A DNA stretch of 64,000 nucleotides from Blastomonas aquatica (GCF_014639875.1 NZ_BMGD01000005.1:248001-312000); one strand, 5' to 3'; counted from the first letter of the stretch, positions 44,502-54,603 are shown. Program-made: numbers and translations. The notes: generated by a model not told the origin, from the letters alone.

Positions 44502-45173
44502 ATGACCGACACACATACTCTTGCTCCGCCAGATTTTGCCGCTGCCCGCAGGCACATGATCGAAAGCCAACTGCGTCCCAGTGACGTCAGCGACCCGGTT
44601 GTTATTGCCGCAATGGCGGTAACCCGGCGTGAGGATTTCGTCCCCGCCGCGCAAAAGCCGCTCGCCTATATCGACCGAGCCGTGCCGCTGGACGCAGGCC
44701 GGGTGCTCAACCCGGCGCTTTCGACCGGCCTTTTGCTCACCCGGGCCGAACTTTCGGGCAGCCAGAGCGTGCTGCTGATCGCTGCCGGAACCGGGTACAC
44801 CGCCGCGCTGCTTGCAGGGATTGTCGCCAAGGTTGTCGCCGTCGAAAACAATCGTGCCTTGGTCGAACATGCCAAGGCGGCGCTCGCGGGCATGGCCAAT
44901 GTCACCGTCATCGAATCGGCACTGGAACAAGGACACGCAGCCAACGCGCCTTACGATCTGATCATCATTGATGGTGCCGTGCAGCAGGTTCCCGATGCCA
45001 TCATCGCCCAACTGGCTGATGGCGGCCGTCTGCTCGCAGGCGTGGATGAGAACGGTGTCTCGCGGCTTGCCTCGGGTCGGCGGGACGGCGATGCGTTCGC
45101 TCTCGTTCCCTTCGCCGATACCGATATTGCCCCGCTTGCGGCCTTTGCCCGGCCAAAAAGCTATAGCTTCTGA
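44502..45173 (+). CDS. pcm: Protein-L-isoaspartate O-methyltransferase family protein
   Basis: 223 aa class I methyltransferase of the Pcm family: MIESQLRPSDVSDPVVIAAM at the start, VTRREDFVPAAQKPLAYIDR, the SAM loop LLIAAGTGYTAALLAGI, and the later YDLIIIDGAVQQVP. The usual PCMT signature G-x-G-S-G-Y is only partly kept (A-G-T-G-Y), as is common in this alphaproteobacterial group, so repair activity on isoaspartyl residues is likely but not certain. It precedes the TolC-type gene by 52 bases, a conserved pairing in sphingomonads. Confidence 0.88.
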   Translation: MTDTHTLAPPDFAAARRHMIESQLRPSDVSDPVVIAAMAVTRREDFVPAAQKPLAYIDRAVPLDAGRVLNPALSTGLLLTRAELSGSQSVLLIAAGTGYTAALLAGIVAKVVAVENNRALVEHAKAALAGMANVTVIESALEQGHAANAPYDLIIIDGAVQQVPDAIIAQLADGGRLLAGVDENGVSRLASGRRDGDAFALVPFADTDIAPLAAFARPKSYSF

Positions 45174-45225
45174 CGCAGGACCACCGCCCGGCAGCAGGGG
45201 TGGCGGAAGACACGAGACCGGATTG

Positions 45226-46680
45226 ATGAAGACTTCTCTTTGGATGGCCGGTTGCGGTGCGGCGCTCGTACTGGGCAGTGCACCGCTGCACGCCGAGACG
45301 CTACGCGATGCGCTGATCGCGGCGTATCAGACCAATCCCACGCTCAACGCCGCGCGTGCGCAGCAGCGTGCGATTGATGAAGGCGTGCCGATTGCATTGG
45401 CCGACGGGCGTCCCAGCCTCCAGGCTCAGGCGCAATATTCGGAGAACTTCCTCAACCCCGCCAACGCCTTCACCGCGCCGGAACGCACATTCAGCAGCAA
45501 TTTGAACCTGGCCGTTCCGATCTACTCGGGCGGCAGTGCCCGCAACGCCATCAATGCGGCCAAAACCCGCGTCGATGCGGGTCAGGCTGATCTGCGCGGT
45601 ACCGAGGCATCGGTGTTCAGCAACGTCGTTGCCGCATACATGGATGTCATCCGCGACGAAGCCATTGTCGGCTTGCAGCGGCAGAATGTCAGCGTGCTCG
45701 ATGTCAATCTGCAGGCATCGTCCGACCGGTTTGAAATCGGCGACCTGACCCGCACTGACGTGGCACAATCCGAAGCGCGGCTGGCGATTGCGCGCAGCGA
45801 TCTGCAAACTGCCGAGGCCAATCTGATTCGCAGCAAGGAAACCTATATACAGCTGATCGGCATCGCTCCGGGAGAGCTGGAGCCGCCGCCGCCGCTCCCC
45901 AACCTTCCCGATGCGCCAGAAGCAGCCGTCTTTACCGCGCTTGACGACAATCCCGATCTGCTCGCGGCGCGGGAACGGGTCGAGGCGGCCAATTTCGATG
46001 TTCGCGCCGCTCGCGGTACACGGATGCCGCAGGTCAGCCTGTTTACACAGGGCAATTACCAGAACTTTCTTGGCACGCTTGGCAGTTCGCTATTCGATGC
46101 GGATTTCGTCCAGCAGCAGTCCAGCGCTGCTGCCGGTGTCCAGTTGACCGTGCCGGTGTACCAGGGTGGCCGCCCTGGTGCGCAGATCCGCCGGGCGCAG
46201 GCGGTGTCCGGGCAGGCGATGGAGCAGGAAATCGAGGTTGAGCGCGGAATCATCGCGCAGGTCCGCGCCGCGTACGCAAGCTTCAGCGCCTCGATGCAGG
46301 TGATCGAATCTTCGCAAACTGCGGTCGATTCAAACGCGCTCGCGCTTGAAGGCGTCCGCGCCGAAAACAGCGTGGGCAACCGCACCGTTCTCGATATCCT
46401 CGATGCTGAACGTGAATTGCTCAACGCGCAGGTGCAGCTCGTCACGGCGCGGCGTAACGCTTATGTTGCAGGCTTCACGCTGCTGGCAGCGATGGGCCGA
46501 GCTGAAGCGCGCGATCTGGGTCTCGATGGCGGCACCTTGTATGACCCGACGATCAACTACGAACGTGTCCGCGACAAGATCAATGACTGGGATTCGGACA
46601 GAAACCCGGTCGCCCAGTCGACACGTACCGTTGACAGCGCGACGCAAAATGCCGCAGTGATAGGGCCGCCCAGCCAGTAA
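45226..46680 (+). CDS. tolC: TolC-family outer-membrane efflux protein
   Basis: 484 aa. Signal peptide (LGSAPLHAE, about 24 residues), then the TolC repeat pattern: TLRDALIAAYQTNPTLNAAR, a long coiled-coil helical part, and a second repeat (FTALDDNPDLLAARERVEAA, then GVQLTVPVYQGGRPGAQIRR and YASFSASMQVIESSQTAVDS). It forms the outer-membrane channel for type I secretion and drug efflux with partner pumps that are not in the window. The C-terminal 40 residues are polar and extend beyond the barrel. Confidence 0.95.
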   Translation: MKTSLWMAGCGAALVLGSAPLHAETLRDALIAAYQTNPTLNAARAQQRAIDEGVPIALADGRPSLQAQAQYSENFLNPANAFTAPERTFSSNLNLAVPIYSGGSARNAINAAKTRVDAGQADLRGTEASVFSNVVAAYMDVIRDEAIVGLQRQNVSVLDVNLQASSDRFEIGDLTRTDVAQSEARLAIARSDLQTAEANLIRSKETYIQLIGIAPGELEPPPPLPNLPDAPEAAVFTALDDNPDLLAARERVEAANFDVRAARGTRMPQVSLFTQGNYQNFLGTLGSSLFDADFVQQQSSAAAGVQLTVPVYQGGRPGAQIRRAQAVSGQAMEQEIEVERGIIAQVRAAYASFSASMQVIESSQTAVDSNALALEGVRAENSVGNRTVLDILDAERELLNAQVQLVTARRNAYVAGFTLLAAMGRAEARDLGLDGGTLYDPTINYERVRDKINDWDSDRNPVAQSTRTVDSATQNAAVIGPPSQ

Positions 46681-46721
46681 ATCCGGCCAAGGCGCAGATC
46701 TGGATCAGGGGCCTCAAAGCG

Positions 46722-47168
46722 ATGACACGGGATATTGGCGAGCCAAGCCTTGAGGAAATCCTTGCCTCGATCAAGAAGGTGATTGCAGAGGACGGCCGTA
46801 AACCACGGCGTTCTGCGCCGGCGCGTCCTGCTCCCCAACGCCACGAAGCGCGCCAGGAAAAGCCGATCGACGACATTCTCGAACTCACCGACAGCGTCGA
46901 ATCATATGAACCGGCGGCTCCCGAGGAAGCCCCGCTGATGAGCCGCGCGGGCGAGCGATCGATGCGCGAATCGCTTGCCGTTCTGGCCACGCTGACCGAA
47001 CCGGGTGTCAGCCCGCAGATCGTCCGGTCTGGAGAAACCTCGTTGGAAGGCATGGTGCGCGAAATGTTGCGGCCGATGCTGGCCGAATGGCTCGATCGCA
47101 ATCTACCGGATATGGTCGAGGCGCTGGTCGCCAAGGAAATCGGCCGGATCACCGGGCGCAACGGCTGA
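46722..47168 (+). CDS. popZ: PopZ-like polar organising protein (DUF2497)
   Basis: 148 aa. The N-terminal helix EPSLEEILASIKKVIAED, a Pro- and Glu-rich disordered middle (residues about 25-75), and the C-terminal helical oligomerisation part EGMVREMLRPMLAEWLDRNL are the three-part layout of PopZ. In Caulobacter PopZ gathers at the cell pole and anchors the chromosome origin through ParB. The middle linker here is short. Position between tolC and valS is the usual sphingomonad order. Confidence 0.9.
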   Translation: MTRDIGEPSLEEILASIKKVIAEDGRKPRRSAPARPAPQRHEARQEKPIDDILELTDSVESYEPAAPEEAPLMSRAGERSMRESLAVLATLTEPGVSPQIVRSGETSLEGMVREMLRPMLAEWLDRNLPDMVEALVAKEIGRITGRNG

Positions 47169-47369
47169 TTAAATGGCTGGTGACGCATGCGGGCGCATTC
47201 GATCGGCATGGCATGGCGTTCGAGACCGGCGTTGCGGGTCTTCCCGGACAAGAACCACTGAGTGTTGAAAGCGCAGGCCAGCGTGCAATGACACCGCAAC
47301 GTGTTTGACGGGCTCCGGCAACCTCTGAAAACGTCTGGAAAATAACGCGTCCTGCGTTAAAGCGGCGGG

Positions 47370-50237
47370 ATGACGAGCACCGACAAGCAAGAGCTGCCCA
47401 AGACATTCGATCCTGCCGCGATCGAGGCCAAATGGTATCCGCATTGGGAGGAGACGAACGCGTTCCGTCCCGAGCGGCCCGATGCTGCGCCGTACACGAT
47501 CGTCAATCCGCCGCCGAACGTCACCGGATCGCTGCACATCGGCCATGCGCTCGACAACACGCTGCAGGATATCATGATCCGCTACGAGCGGCTGCGCGGC
47601 AAGGATGCCTTGTGGGTGGTCGGCACCGACCATGCCGGAATCGCTACGCAGATGGTGGTCGAACGCCAGCTTGAGGCCGCAGGCGACAAGCGCACCAATT
47701 ACAGCCGCGAGGACTTCGTCAAGAAGGTCTGGGAGTGGAAAGAAGAAAGCGGCGGACAGATTACCCGCCAGCTGCGCCGGCTGGGCTGTTCGATGGACTG
47801 GAGCCGCGAGCAGTTCACCATGGACCCGCATTTCAGCAAGGCGGTGCTCAACGTGTTCGTCGACCTGTATAATCAGGGGCTGATCTACCGCGACAAACGT
47901 TTGGTCAACTGGGATCCCAAGCTCAAGACCGCGATCAGCGATCTCGAGGTGGAAACGCGCGAGGTCCAGGGCCATTTCTGGCACTTCCGCTATCCGCTGG
48001 CGGATGGGGTCACGCTCGACGATCGCCGCGACCATATCGTGGTGGCAACGACGCGGCCCGAGACGATGCTCGCCGATATGGCGGTGGCGGTGAACGGCGC
48101 CGATCCGCGCTATACCAGCGTCATTGGCAAGTTTGTCGAGCTGCCGATCACCGGACGGCGCATCCCGATTGTCGCGGACGACCATGCCGACCCCGAGCTG
48201 GGTTCGGGCGCGGTGAAGATAACGCCGGGGCATGATTTCAACGACTTCGAGGTCGGACGGCGCGCAGGCATTGCGGCGGCGGACATGCTCAACATGTTCG
48301 ATGCCGAGGCGAAGGTGGTGCAGGTTGCTGCCTCTGATGGCCTGATCCCGGCTGAGTTCATCGGCGTGGACCGCTTCGACGCACGCAAGCTTGTCGTCGA
48401 GCGGATGAAGGCGCTGGGCCTGCTGGTCCCGCATGTCGTGACAAGCAAGGACGGCGAGGTCACCGAACACGACGCCGAACCGCGTACCATCCAGACGCCT
48501 TATGGCGACCGCGGCGGCGTGGTCATCGAACCCTGGCTGACCGACCAATGGTATGTCGACGCCAAGACGCTCGCGCAGCCCGCGATCCAGGCAGTGAAGA
48601 CCGGCGTGATCGAGATCGTTCCCAAGAGCTGGGAGAAGACGTTTTTCCACTGGATGGACAACATTCAGCCTTGGTGTGTGAGCCGCCAGCTCTGGTGGGG
48701 GCATCGGATTCCGGCTTGGTATGGCTCCGACGGGAAATGCTATGTCGCCGAGACCGAGGAGGCCGCGCAGGCGCTCGCGGGTGAAGGCGTCACACTGGAA
48801 CGCGATTCCGACGTCCTCGACACCTGGTTCTCCTCCGCGCTCTGGCCATTTGCGACGCTGTGTTGGCCGGACTCTTCCAATCCTCTCCCTTCAGGGGAGG
48901 TGGCAGCGCGTAGCGCTGACGGAGGGGAAGCGGCTGCATGCGACGGCGGCACGAACTCGCTTCCCCTCCACCATCCTGCGGATGGTCCCCCTCCCCATTC
49001 CGGGGAGGATTTGTTGCGCAAACACTATCCCAACGACCTGCTGATCTCCGGCTTCGACATCCTGTTCTTCTGGGATGCGCGGATGGCGATGATGGGGACG
49101 CATTTCATGGGGAAAGCCCCGTGGAAGCAGCTGTATCTGCACGGCCTCGTCCGCGCGGCCGATGGCGCCAAGATGTCCAAGTCCAAGGGCAACACCGTCG
49201 ATCCGCTGGGCCTGATCGACCAGTACGGCGCGGATGCGCTGCGTTTCTTCATGGCGGCGATGGAAAGCCAGGGCCGCGACATCAAGATGGATGAACGCCG
49301 CGTCGAGGGCTATCGCAACTTCGCGACGAAGCTGTGGAACGCATCGCGCTACTGCCAGTCGAACGGCATCGGCGCGAGTGCATCGGTCAGCGCTCCGCAG
49401 GCGACGCTCGCGGTCAACCGCTGGATCATCGGCGAGGTGGTCGATACCGTCGCTGCACTCGACAAGGCGCTCGCCGACCTGCGCTTCGACGCGGCAGCGA
49501 ACGCGATCTATCACTTCGTCTGGGACCAATTCTGCGACTGGTATCTCGAGCTGATCAAGCCAACCCTGAGCCAGGATGCAGAAGTTCAGCCCGCAATGGC
49601 CACCGAAACCCGCGCGGTGGCTGGCTGGGTGCTTGACCAGATTCTGGTGATGCTCCACCCGTTCATGCCCTTCATCACTGAAGAGCTGTGGCATGCGCTG
49701 GGCGAGCGTCAGAACGACCTGATCTTGGCGCAATGGCCCGCGCCCGATGCCAACGTCGATGCCGACGCCAAGGCCGAGACCGAATGGCGAATCGCGCTGG
49801 TGCGCGAAATCCGTTCGGCCAAGAACGAACTCGGTATCCCGCCGGGACAGCGGCTGCGCGGCTTCGTGCAGGGTGCGAACGATCGCACCTGCGGTTGGAT
49901 CAACGGCTTTGCCACCGGCGCGCAGCGGCTCGCCCGGATCGACTTCGCTTCGCTGGGCGAACACGCTCCCGAAGGTGCGAACATCCAGATCGTGGTCAAC
50001 GAGGCGACCTTCGTGCTGCCGCTCGAAGGCATCATCGACATTGCCGCCGAAAAGGCGCGTCTCGCCAAGGCGCTCGAAGCGGTGACCAAGGAGGCAAAGT
50101 CGCTCGACGGCCGTCTGTCCAACCCGGCGTTCGTCGAGAAAGCCAAGCCCGAGGCGGTCGAGAAGGCCCGCGCCGACCATGCGGAGAAATCCGCCGAAGC
50201 CGAGCGGCTGACAGCGGCGCTGGGGCGGCTTGGATAG
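47370..50237 (+). CDS. valS: Valyl-tRNA synthetase with an in-frame repeat insertion
   Basis: 955 aa class I aminoacyl-tRNA synthetase that charges tRNA-Val. HIGH at residues 56-59 ([12 protein letters not shown]), CP1 editing domain in the middle, KMSKS at 601-605 ([10 protein letters not shown]), then the anticodon-binding helical domain and a C-terminal coiled coil ([20 protein letters not shown]). The odd feature is a block of about 44 residues (near 504-548: [17 protein letters not shown] to PPPHSGED) between [19 protein letters not shown] and [20 protein letters not shown], where other ValRS have only a few residues. Its DNA is a palindromic repeat found again downstream. The gene stays open and the catalytic motifs are intact, so the enzyme should work. 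Confidence 0.96.
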   Translation: MTSTDKQELPKTFDPAAIEAKWYPHWEETNAFRPERPDAAPYTIVNPPPNVTGSLHIGHALDNTLQDIMIRYERLRGKDALWVVGTDHAGIATQMVVERQLEAAGDKRTNYSREDFVKKVWEWKEESGGQITRQLRRLGCSMDWSREQFTMDPHFSKAVLNVFVDLYNQGLIYRDKRLVNWDPKLKTAISDLEVETREVQGHFWHFRYPLADGVTLDDRRDHIVVATTRPETMLADMAVAVNGADPRYTSVIGKFVELPITGRRIPIVADDHADPELGSGAVKITPGHDFNDFEVGRRAGIAAADMLNMFDAEAKVVQVAASDGLIPAEFIGVDRFDARKLVVERMKALGLLVPHVVTSKDGEVTEHDAEPRTIQTPYGDRGGVVIEPWLTDQWYVDAKTLAQPAIQAVKTGVIEIVPKSWEKTFFHWMDNIQPWCVSRQLWWGHRIPAWYGSDGKCYVAETEEAAQALAGEGVTLERDSDVLDTWFSSALWPFATLCWPDSSNPLPSGEVAARSADGGEAAACDGGTNSLPLHHPADGPPPHSGEDLLRKHYPNDLLISGFDILFFWDARMAMMGTHFMGKAPWKQLYLHGLVRAADGAKMSKSKGNTVDPLGLIDQYGADALRFFMAAMESQGRDIKMDERRVEGYRNFATKLWNASRYCQSNGIGASASVSAPQATLAVNRWIIGEVVDTVAALDKALADLRFDAAANAIYHFVWDQFCDWYLELIKPTLSQDAEVQPAMATETRAVAGWVLDQILVMLHPFMPFITEELWHALGERQNDLILAQWPAPDANVDADAKAETEWRIALVREIRSAKNELGIPPGQRLRGFVQGANDRTCGWINGFATGAQRLARIDFASLGEHAPEGANIQIVVNEATFVLPLEGIIDIAAEKARLAKALEAVTKEAKSLDGRLSNPAFVEKAKPEAVEKARADHAEKSAEAERLTAALGRLG
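48880..49012. repeat. Palindromic repeat inserted in frame in valS
   Basis: About 133 bases with inverted ends: AATCCTC at the left and GAGGATT at the right. An inner core, CGCTTCCCCTCCACC then CCTGCGG and GGTCCCCCTCCCC, is shared with the copy at 51578-51730. In the reading frame of valS it holds no stop codon, and codes for a Pro, Gly, Ser and Ala-rich loop. It resembles the coding-region palindromic elements known from Rickettsia (RPE) in behaviour, though not in sequence as far as I can tell. Confidence 0.85.
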
Positions 50238-50315
50238 GCACTGTAACCTATTGCCGGTGCGCCGCGTCCTATGGGCGATGCGGCGCTGCAATCTGTGCGC
50301 CCGGGAGTTTCCACA

Positions 50316-51557
50316 ATGAGCTTATCCTATGCGCGCCTGCTCGCCATCCGGGTGCTGACATCTTTGTGGTTCACGCCTGCGGCCTATGCGGTGCTGGCGG
50401 TGGTCGTGCTGTTGCTTGCGCCTGCAGCATCGATGTTTCTGCCGGAGGAATTCCACAAGCTGATCGGGTTGGATGGCGTCGACGAGCTGCTCGGCGTGCT
50501 CGCCAACACGCTGCTGGCGGTAGCGATCTTCTCGCTGGGTATCATGGTGTCCTCGCTGCAGGCCGCCGCTTCCGCCGCAACGCCCCGTGCCCGCCCGCTG
50601 CTGATGCGCGATCGCACCGCGCAGAACGCGATCTCCGTTTTCATTGGCGGGTTCATTTTCGCGATCGTCGGCATTGTGGGCCTGTCGACGAGCTATTTCG
50701 ACCAGCCCGCACGGGTCATCCTGTTCCTGGCAACCTGTCTGGTAATCGTCTCGGTGATCTACGCGCTGATCCGCTGGATCGGGCGGCTCAGCAATCTGGG
50801 CGATGTGTCCGAGATCATCGACCTGCTCGAAGACAGCGCGGACAAGGCGTTCTGCCAGCTGGCTTTGCGGCCGTTCCTAAACGGGGTCGTGCTTGATGCC
50901 CTGCCGGCGGAGGGCTTCGCCGTTCGCTCGAAGCGGTTCGGCTTCATCCAGGCGATCGACGATCACGTCTTTGCCACAGTCTGCAAGAAGCATGACGTCG
51001 ATATCTATCTTGCGGTCCGGCCCGGAACCTATGTCGATTTAGCGACCACGCTGCTGGTGACATCGAAGCCGCTGGACGCCAAGACCGCCAAGGCCGTCTA
51101 CAACGCCTTCGTGATCGGCGGGAGCCGCACGTTCGAGGCCGATCCGCGCTTCTGCCTGATCGTGCTGTCGGAGACCGCATCCAAGGCGCTGTCGCCGGGG
51201 ATCAACGATCCGGGGACCGCGATCGACGTGGTGGGGACGTCGCTCAGGCTCCTGGCCCGCTGGAGCACCCAGGCGCAAGCGGCGGAACGGGTCGTCAAAT
51301 GTCCACGTCTGCACGTTCCGCCGATCAGCGTCGAAGATATGGTCTGTGATGCGTTCCGCTGGATCGCGCGTGACGGGGCAGGGCATCTCGAGGTACAGAT
51401 CCGGCTGCAAAAGGCGCTGCGATCGCTTGCCGCGCATGATCCGGCGCATTTAGGCGCGGCAGCGCGGGCGATGTCGCACGAGGCGTTCGCGCGCGCCAAG
51501 ATCGGGCTGGCGCTACCTGCGGATGTCGAGATGCTGGAGAAGTTCGTTCTCGATTGA
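50316..51557 (+). CDS. DUF2254 membrane protein
   Basis: 413 aa from ATG 50316 (GGGAG upstream). Four membrane helices in the first 170 residues (TPAAYAVLAVVVLLLAPAAS, LLGVLANTLLAVAIFSLGIM, FIGGFIFAIVGIVGLSTSYF, ILFLATCLVIVSVIYALI), then a large cytoplasmic or periplasmic domain with the family signature ALSPGINDPGTAIDV. Function is not known; some members are thought to be channel-like. It stands alone between valS and the helicase gene. Confidence 0.88.
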   Translation: MSLSYARLLAIRVLTSLWFTPAAYAVLAVVVLLLAPAASMFLPEEFHKLIGLDGVDELLGVLANTLLAVAIFSLGIMVSSLQAAASAATPRARPLLMRDRTAQNAISVFIGGFIFAIVGIVGLSTSYFDQPARVILFLATCLVIVSVIYALIRWIGRLSNLGDVSEIIDLLEDSADKAFCQLALRPFLNGVVLDALPAEGFAVRSKRFGFIQAIDDHVFATVCKKHDVDIYLAVRPGTYVDLATTLLVTSKPLDAKTAKAVYNAFVIGGSRTFEADPRFCLIVLSETASKALSPGINDPGTAIDVVGTSLRLLARWSTQAQAAERVVKCPRLHVPPISVEDMVCDAFRWIARDGAGHLEVQIRLQKALRSLAAHDPAHLGAAARAMSHEAFARAKIGLALPADVEMLEKFVLD

Positions 51558-51577
51558 TGGCGTTTGCGTACGACTCA

Positions 51578-51730
51578 AATCCTCCCCCAGGAAGCGGGGG
51601 GAGAGGGACCGCCCGCACAGCGGGGGGTGGAGGGGCTGCGGGATAGTGCCTCGATAAATCGCCGTGCCAAATCGCTTCCCCTCCACCGCCTGCGGCGGTC
51701 CCCCTCCCCGAGACAAGCTCGGGGAGGATT
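51578..51730. repeat. Second copy of the valS-type palindromic repeat
   Basis: About 153 bases bounded by perfect 10-base inverted ends, AATCCTCCCC (from 51578) and GGGGAGGATT (to 51730), with the same CGCTTCCCCTCCACC core as the valS copy. It fills most of the gap between the DUF2254 gene and the helicase gene and overlaps the longest possible reading frame of the latter. Confidence 0.85.
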
Positions 51731-51795
51731 TGAGTGGAGTGATCGCTCCACCTCACCCCTTGCCCCCGCCGCCCTCGTTCCCTAAACGTTCGTTG

Positions 51796-54108
51796 GTGAA
51801 CAGTCTCGCCCCCGCATCCGAATTTCCGCCGCCCTCGCCGCAGGACCCTGCGTATCTGCAGGGGCTCAACACGCCGCAGCGCGAAGCCGTATTGTCGTCC
51901 GAAGGCCCGGTGCTGGTGCTGGCGGGCGCAGGCACGGGCAAGACCGCGGCGCTGACCGCGCGGCTAGCGCATCTGATCGCGACGCGCCGCGCCTGGCCCT
52001 CGGAAATCCTCGCGGTCACCTTCACCAACAAGGCCGCGCGCGAGATGCGCGAGCGCGTTGGGCGGATCATCGGGGATGCGGTCGAGGGGATGCCGTGGCT
52101 GGGCACCTTCCACTCGATCGGCGCCAAGATGCTGCGCCGCCATGCCGAGCTGGTCGGGCTGCAGAGCAACTTCACGATCATCGATACCGACGACCAGTTG
52201 CGGCTGCTCAAGCAATTGATCCAGGCCGCCGATATCGACGACAAGCGCTGGCCCGCGCGGCAGCTCGCCGGGTGCATCGACCGGTGGAAGAACAAGGGGC
52301 TGAATCCGCACGAATTGGACGCCGCCGAGAGCGAACTCTATGCCAATGGGCGGGGACAGGAACTCTACACCGCCTATCAGGACCGGCTGAAGGCCTTGAA
52401 CGCCTGCGATTTTGGCGATCTGCTGCTGCACATGCTGACGCTGCTCAAGACCGACCGCGCGGTGCTCGAGCAGTACCAGCAACGGTTCAAGTATATCCTG
52501 GTCGACGAATATCAGGACACCAACTCCAGCCAGTATCTGTGGCTGCGGCTGCTCGCCCAGGCACGCAAGAACATCTGTTGCGTCGGCGATGATGACCAGT
52601 CGATCTATTCGTGGCGCGGTGCAGAGGTCGCCAACATCCTGCGGTTCGAAAAGGATTTTCCTGGCGCACGGACCATCCGGCTCGAGCAGAACTACCGCTC
52701 CACCCCGCATATCCTGGGCGCAGCATCAGGCCTGATCGCATCGAACAGCGACCGATTGGGCAAGACGCTCTGGACCGAGGTCGATGCCGGACAGAAAGTG
52801 CGCGTGCTGGGCGTGTGGGACGGGCCCGAAGAGGCGCGGCGGGTCGGCGAGGAGCTCGAGCGGATTTCGCGGGAGGGCACCAGCCTCGACAAGACCGCGA
52901 TCCTGGTGCGCGCCTCGTTCCAGACCCGCGAGTTCGAGGACCGGTTCATCGCGATCGGCATGCCCTACCGCATCATCGGCGGCTTCCGCTTTTACGAGCG
53001 CGCCGAAATCCGCGATGCGCTGGCGTACTTGCGCGTCGTCAACCAGCCCGCAGATGACCTAGCGTTCGAGCGGATCGTCAACACGCCGAAGAGGGGCCTC
53101 GGCGACAAGGCGGTCGAGAAGGTGCACCGCGTCGCCCGCGCCACCGGGCTGCCGCTGTCGGCGGCCGCGTTCCAGATCCTCGACAGCGATGAACTGCCTG
53201 CGCGGGCCCGCACGGCTTTGGGCGGCCTGATGCGCGGGATTGCCCGCTGGCGCGACCTGCTGACGACGATGACGCCTGCGGACCTCGCCCGGCAGATCAT
53301 GGACGAATCGGGTTACACCCAAGTGCTGCAGGCGGAAAAATCGGTCGAGGCATCGGGACGGCTCGAAAACCTTTCCGAGCTTGCCCGCGCCATGGAAGAG
53401 TATGAAAGCCTCGGCGATTTCCTCGAGCATGTGAGTCTTGTGATGGACAACGAGGCGAGCGCGGACGAGGCCAAGGTCACGATGATGACCATCCACGGTG
53501 CCAAGGGGCTCGAGTTCGAGCATGTCTTCCTCGCGGGATGGGAAGAGGGCGTTTTCCCCTCGCAACGCTCGCTCGACGAGGGCGGGCTGGCTAGCTTGGA
53601 GGAAGAACGCCGTCTCGCGTACGTCGCAATTACGCGCGCTCGCGCCAGTTGCACGATCATGCACGCGGCCAACCGGCGGATCTATGGCCAGTGGACCAGC
53701 TCGATCCCCTCGCGCTTCATCGGCGAACTGCCGGTAGAGCATATCGAGGAGGAAAGCTCGCTGACCGGTGGGGCTTCGCTGTGGCGGGCGGGGCTGTCAG
53801 AGCGCGACGATCCGTTTGCGCATCTGGCGCGCGACCCCGAACGCGCGGCGCGGCGCGGGCCCGGCTGGCAGCGCGCCACGCAAGTCCCCGGCGGCTTCAA
53901 CACCGCACCTCAGCGTGTGGCGGAGGCGCGGTCGAGCGCGATCAGCCTGGGCAACGCCGGACGCAGCGATGTCGATATCGGCACCCGCGTGTTCCACCAG
54001 AAATTCGGCTACGGGCTGGTCGCTGAGAAGGAAGGCAACAAGCTCGAGATCGACTTCGAAAGCGCGGGCCGCAAGCGGGTGATCGACAGCTTTATCTCGC
54101 TGGCGTGA
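51796..54108 (+). CDS. UvrD/PcrA-type DNA helicase
   Basis: About 770 aa superfamily 1A 3'-5' helicase for nucleotide-excision and mismatch repair or replication-restart. Q-motif and Walker A LNTPQREAVLSSEGP and AGAGTGKTAALTAR; motif II ILVDEYQDTNSSQY; motif III DDQSIYSWRGAE; motif IV RLEQNYRST; motif V MTIHGAKGLEFEHVF; motif VI RRLAYVAITRARA. A C-terminal Tudor-like part (RVFHQKFGYGLVAEKEGNKL) matches PcrA. The start is unsure: no ATG is in place, TTG 51793 or GTG 51796 give a normal N-terminus, and a GTG at 51664 lies in the repeat. Confidence 0.92.
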   Translation: MNSLAPASEFPPPSPQDPAYLQGLNTPQREAVLSSEGPVLVLAGAGTGKTAALTARLAHLIATRRAWPSEILAVTFTNKAAREMRERVGRIIGDAVEGMPWLGTFHSIGAKMLRRHAELVGLQSNFTIIDTDDQLRLLKQLIQAADIDDKRWPARQLAGCIDRWKNKGLNPHELDAAESELYANGRGQELYTAYQDRLKALNACDFGDLLLHMLTLLKTDRAVLEQYQQRFKYILVDEYQDTNSSQYLWLRLLAQARKNICCVGDDDQSIYSWRGAEVANILRFEKDFPGARTIRLEQNYRSTPHILGAASGLIASNSDRLGKTLWTEVDAGQKVRVLGVWDGPEEARRVGEELERISREGTSLDKTAILVRASFQTREFEDRFIAIGMPYRIIGGFRFYERAEIRDALAYLRVVNQPADDLAFERIVNTPKRGLGDKAVEKVHRVARATGLPLSAAAFQILDSDELPARARTALGGLMRGIARWRDLLTTMTPADLARQIMDESGYTQVLQAEKSVEASGRLENLSELARAMEEYESLGDFLEHVSLVMDNEASADEAKVTMMTIHGAKGLEFEHVFLAGWEEGVFPSQRSLDEGGLASLEEERRLAYVAITRARASCTIMHAANRRIYGQWTSSIPSRFIGELPVEHIEEESSLTGGASLWRAGLSERDDPFAHLARDPERAARRGPGWQRATQVPGGFNTAPQRVAEARSSAISLGNAGRSDVDIGTRVFHQKFGYGLVAEKEGNKLEIDFESAGRKRVIDSFISLA

Positions 54109-54119
54109 TTGTCACTGCT

Positions 54120-54192
54120 TTCCGGCGAAAGCCGGAATCCAGGAGTCAGATTGCTCTGCAGCCGCCCCTGGGCTCCGGCTTTCGCCGGAGAA
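54120..54192. repeat. REP-like palindromic repeat, copy A
   Basis: Outer arms TCCGGCGAAAGCCGGA and TCCGGCTTTCGCCGGA are inverted copies of one another, and each is itself nearly palindromic; between them lie CCAGG and CCTGG arms and GTCAGATTGC. The same unit occurs at 61914-61990. It sits between the convergent helicase gene and a small membrane protein gene. Confidence 0.85.
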
Positions 54193-54214
54193 CGGCTGGT
54201 GGCGCAACCAGCCC

Positions 54215-54421
54215 TCAGCGCTTGCGGCTGTCCATGTACCACAGCGCGCCGTGCAGCGCGAAGCCGCCACCAAGCCCGGCGAGAAACCCGATCGAGGGCT
54301 GGCCCATCAATCCGCCGACCACGGTTCCAACCAATGTCCCCAAGGCCATGAACACGCCGCCGCCGCGCACAGGCGGGCGATCTTCCGGGCGGGCAGGGGT
54401 TTTGCGCGTATCGTTCTGCAT
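54215..54421 (-). CDS. Small membrane protein
   Basis: 68 aa from ATG 54421, which has an AAGGG ahead; a longer frame starts at 54481. The polar start MQNDTRKTPARPEDRPPVRG is followed by two glycine-rich membrane helices (VFMALGTLVGTVVGGLMGQ and IGFLAGLGGGFALHGALWYM) and a basic end. Likely inner-membrane. No family was recognised with confidence; similar small proteins are frequent in sphingomonads. Confidence 0.65.
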   Translation of the reverse strand: MQNDTRKTPARPEDRPPVRGGGVFMALGTLVGTVVGGLMGQPSIGFLAGLGGGFALHGALWYMDSRKR

Positions 54422-54603
54422 GGCAAAGCCCTTGCCACGGCTGGCAGCGATTTGCCAACGCGAAGTGACGCGCGCCGCCACCGCAAAACCCTAACGACGC
54501 GTTTACCAACCCGGTTGAGCCTTCTTCCACGCCCGAACGCTATCCCTGAACGAACCGCAGCCAGCAGGGGGTGCGGGTGTACACAAGGAACATACGAGCG
54601 GCC

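Noticed and set aside
47343-47359. TAACGC-N5-GCGTTA before valS as an operator
   Set aside because: Arms are only 6 bases and lie across the ribosome-binding region; chance is too likely and no regulator is suggested.
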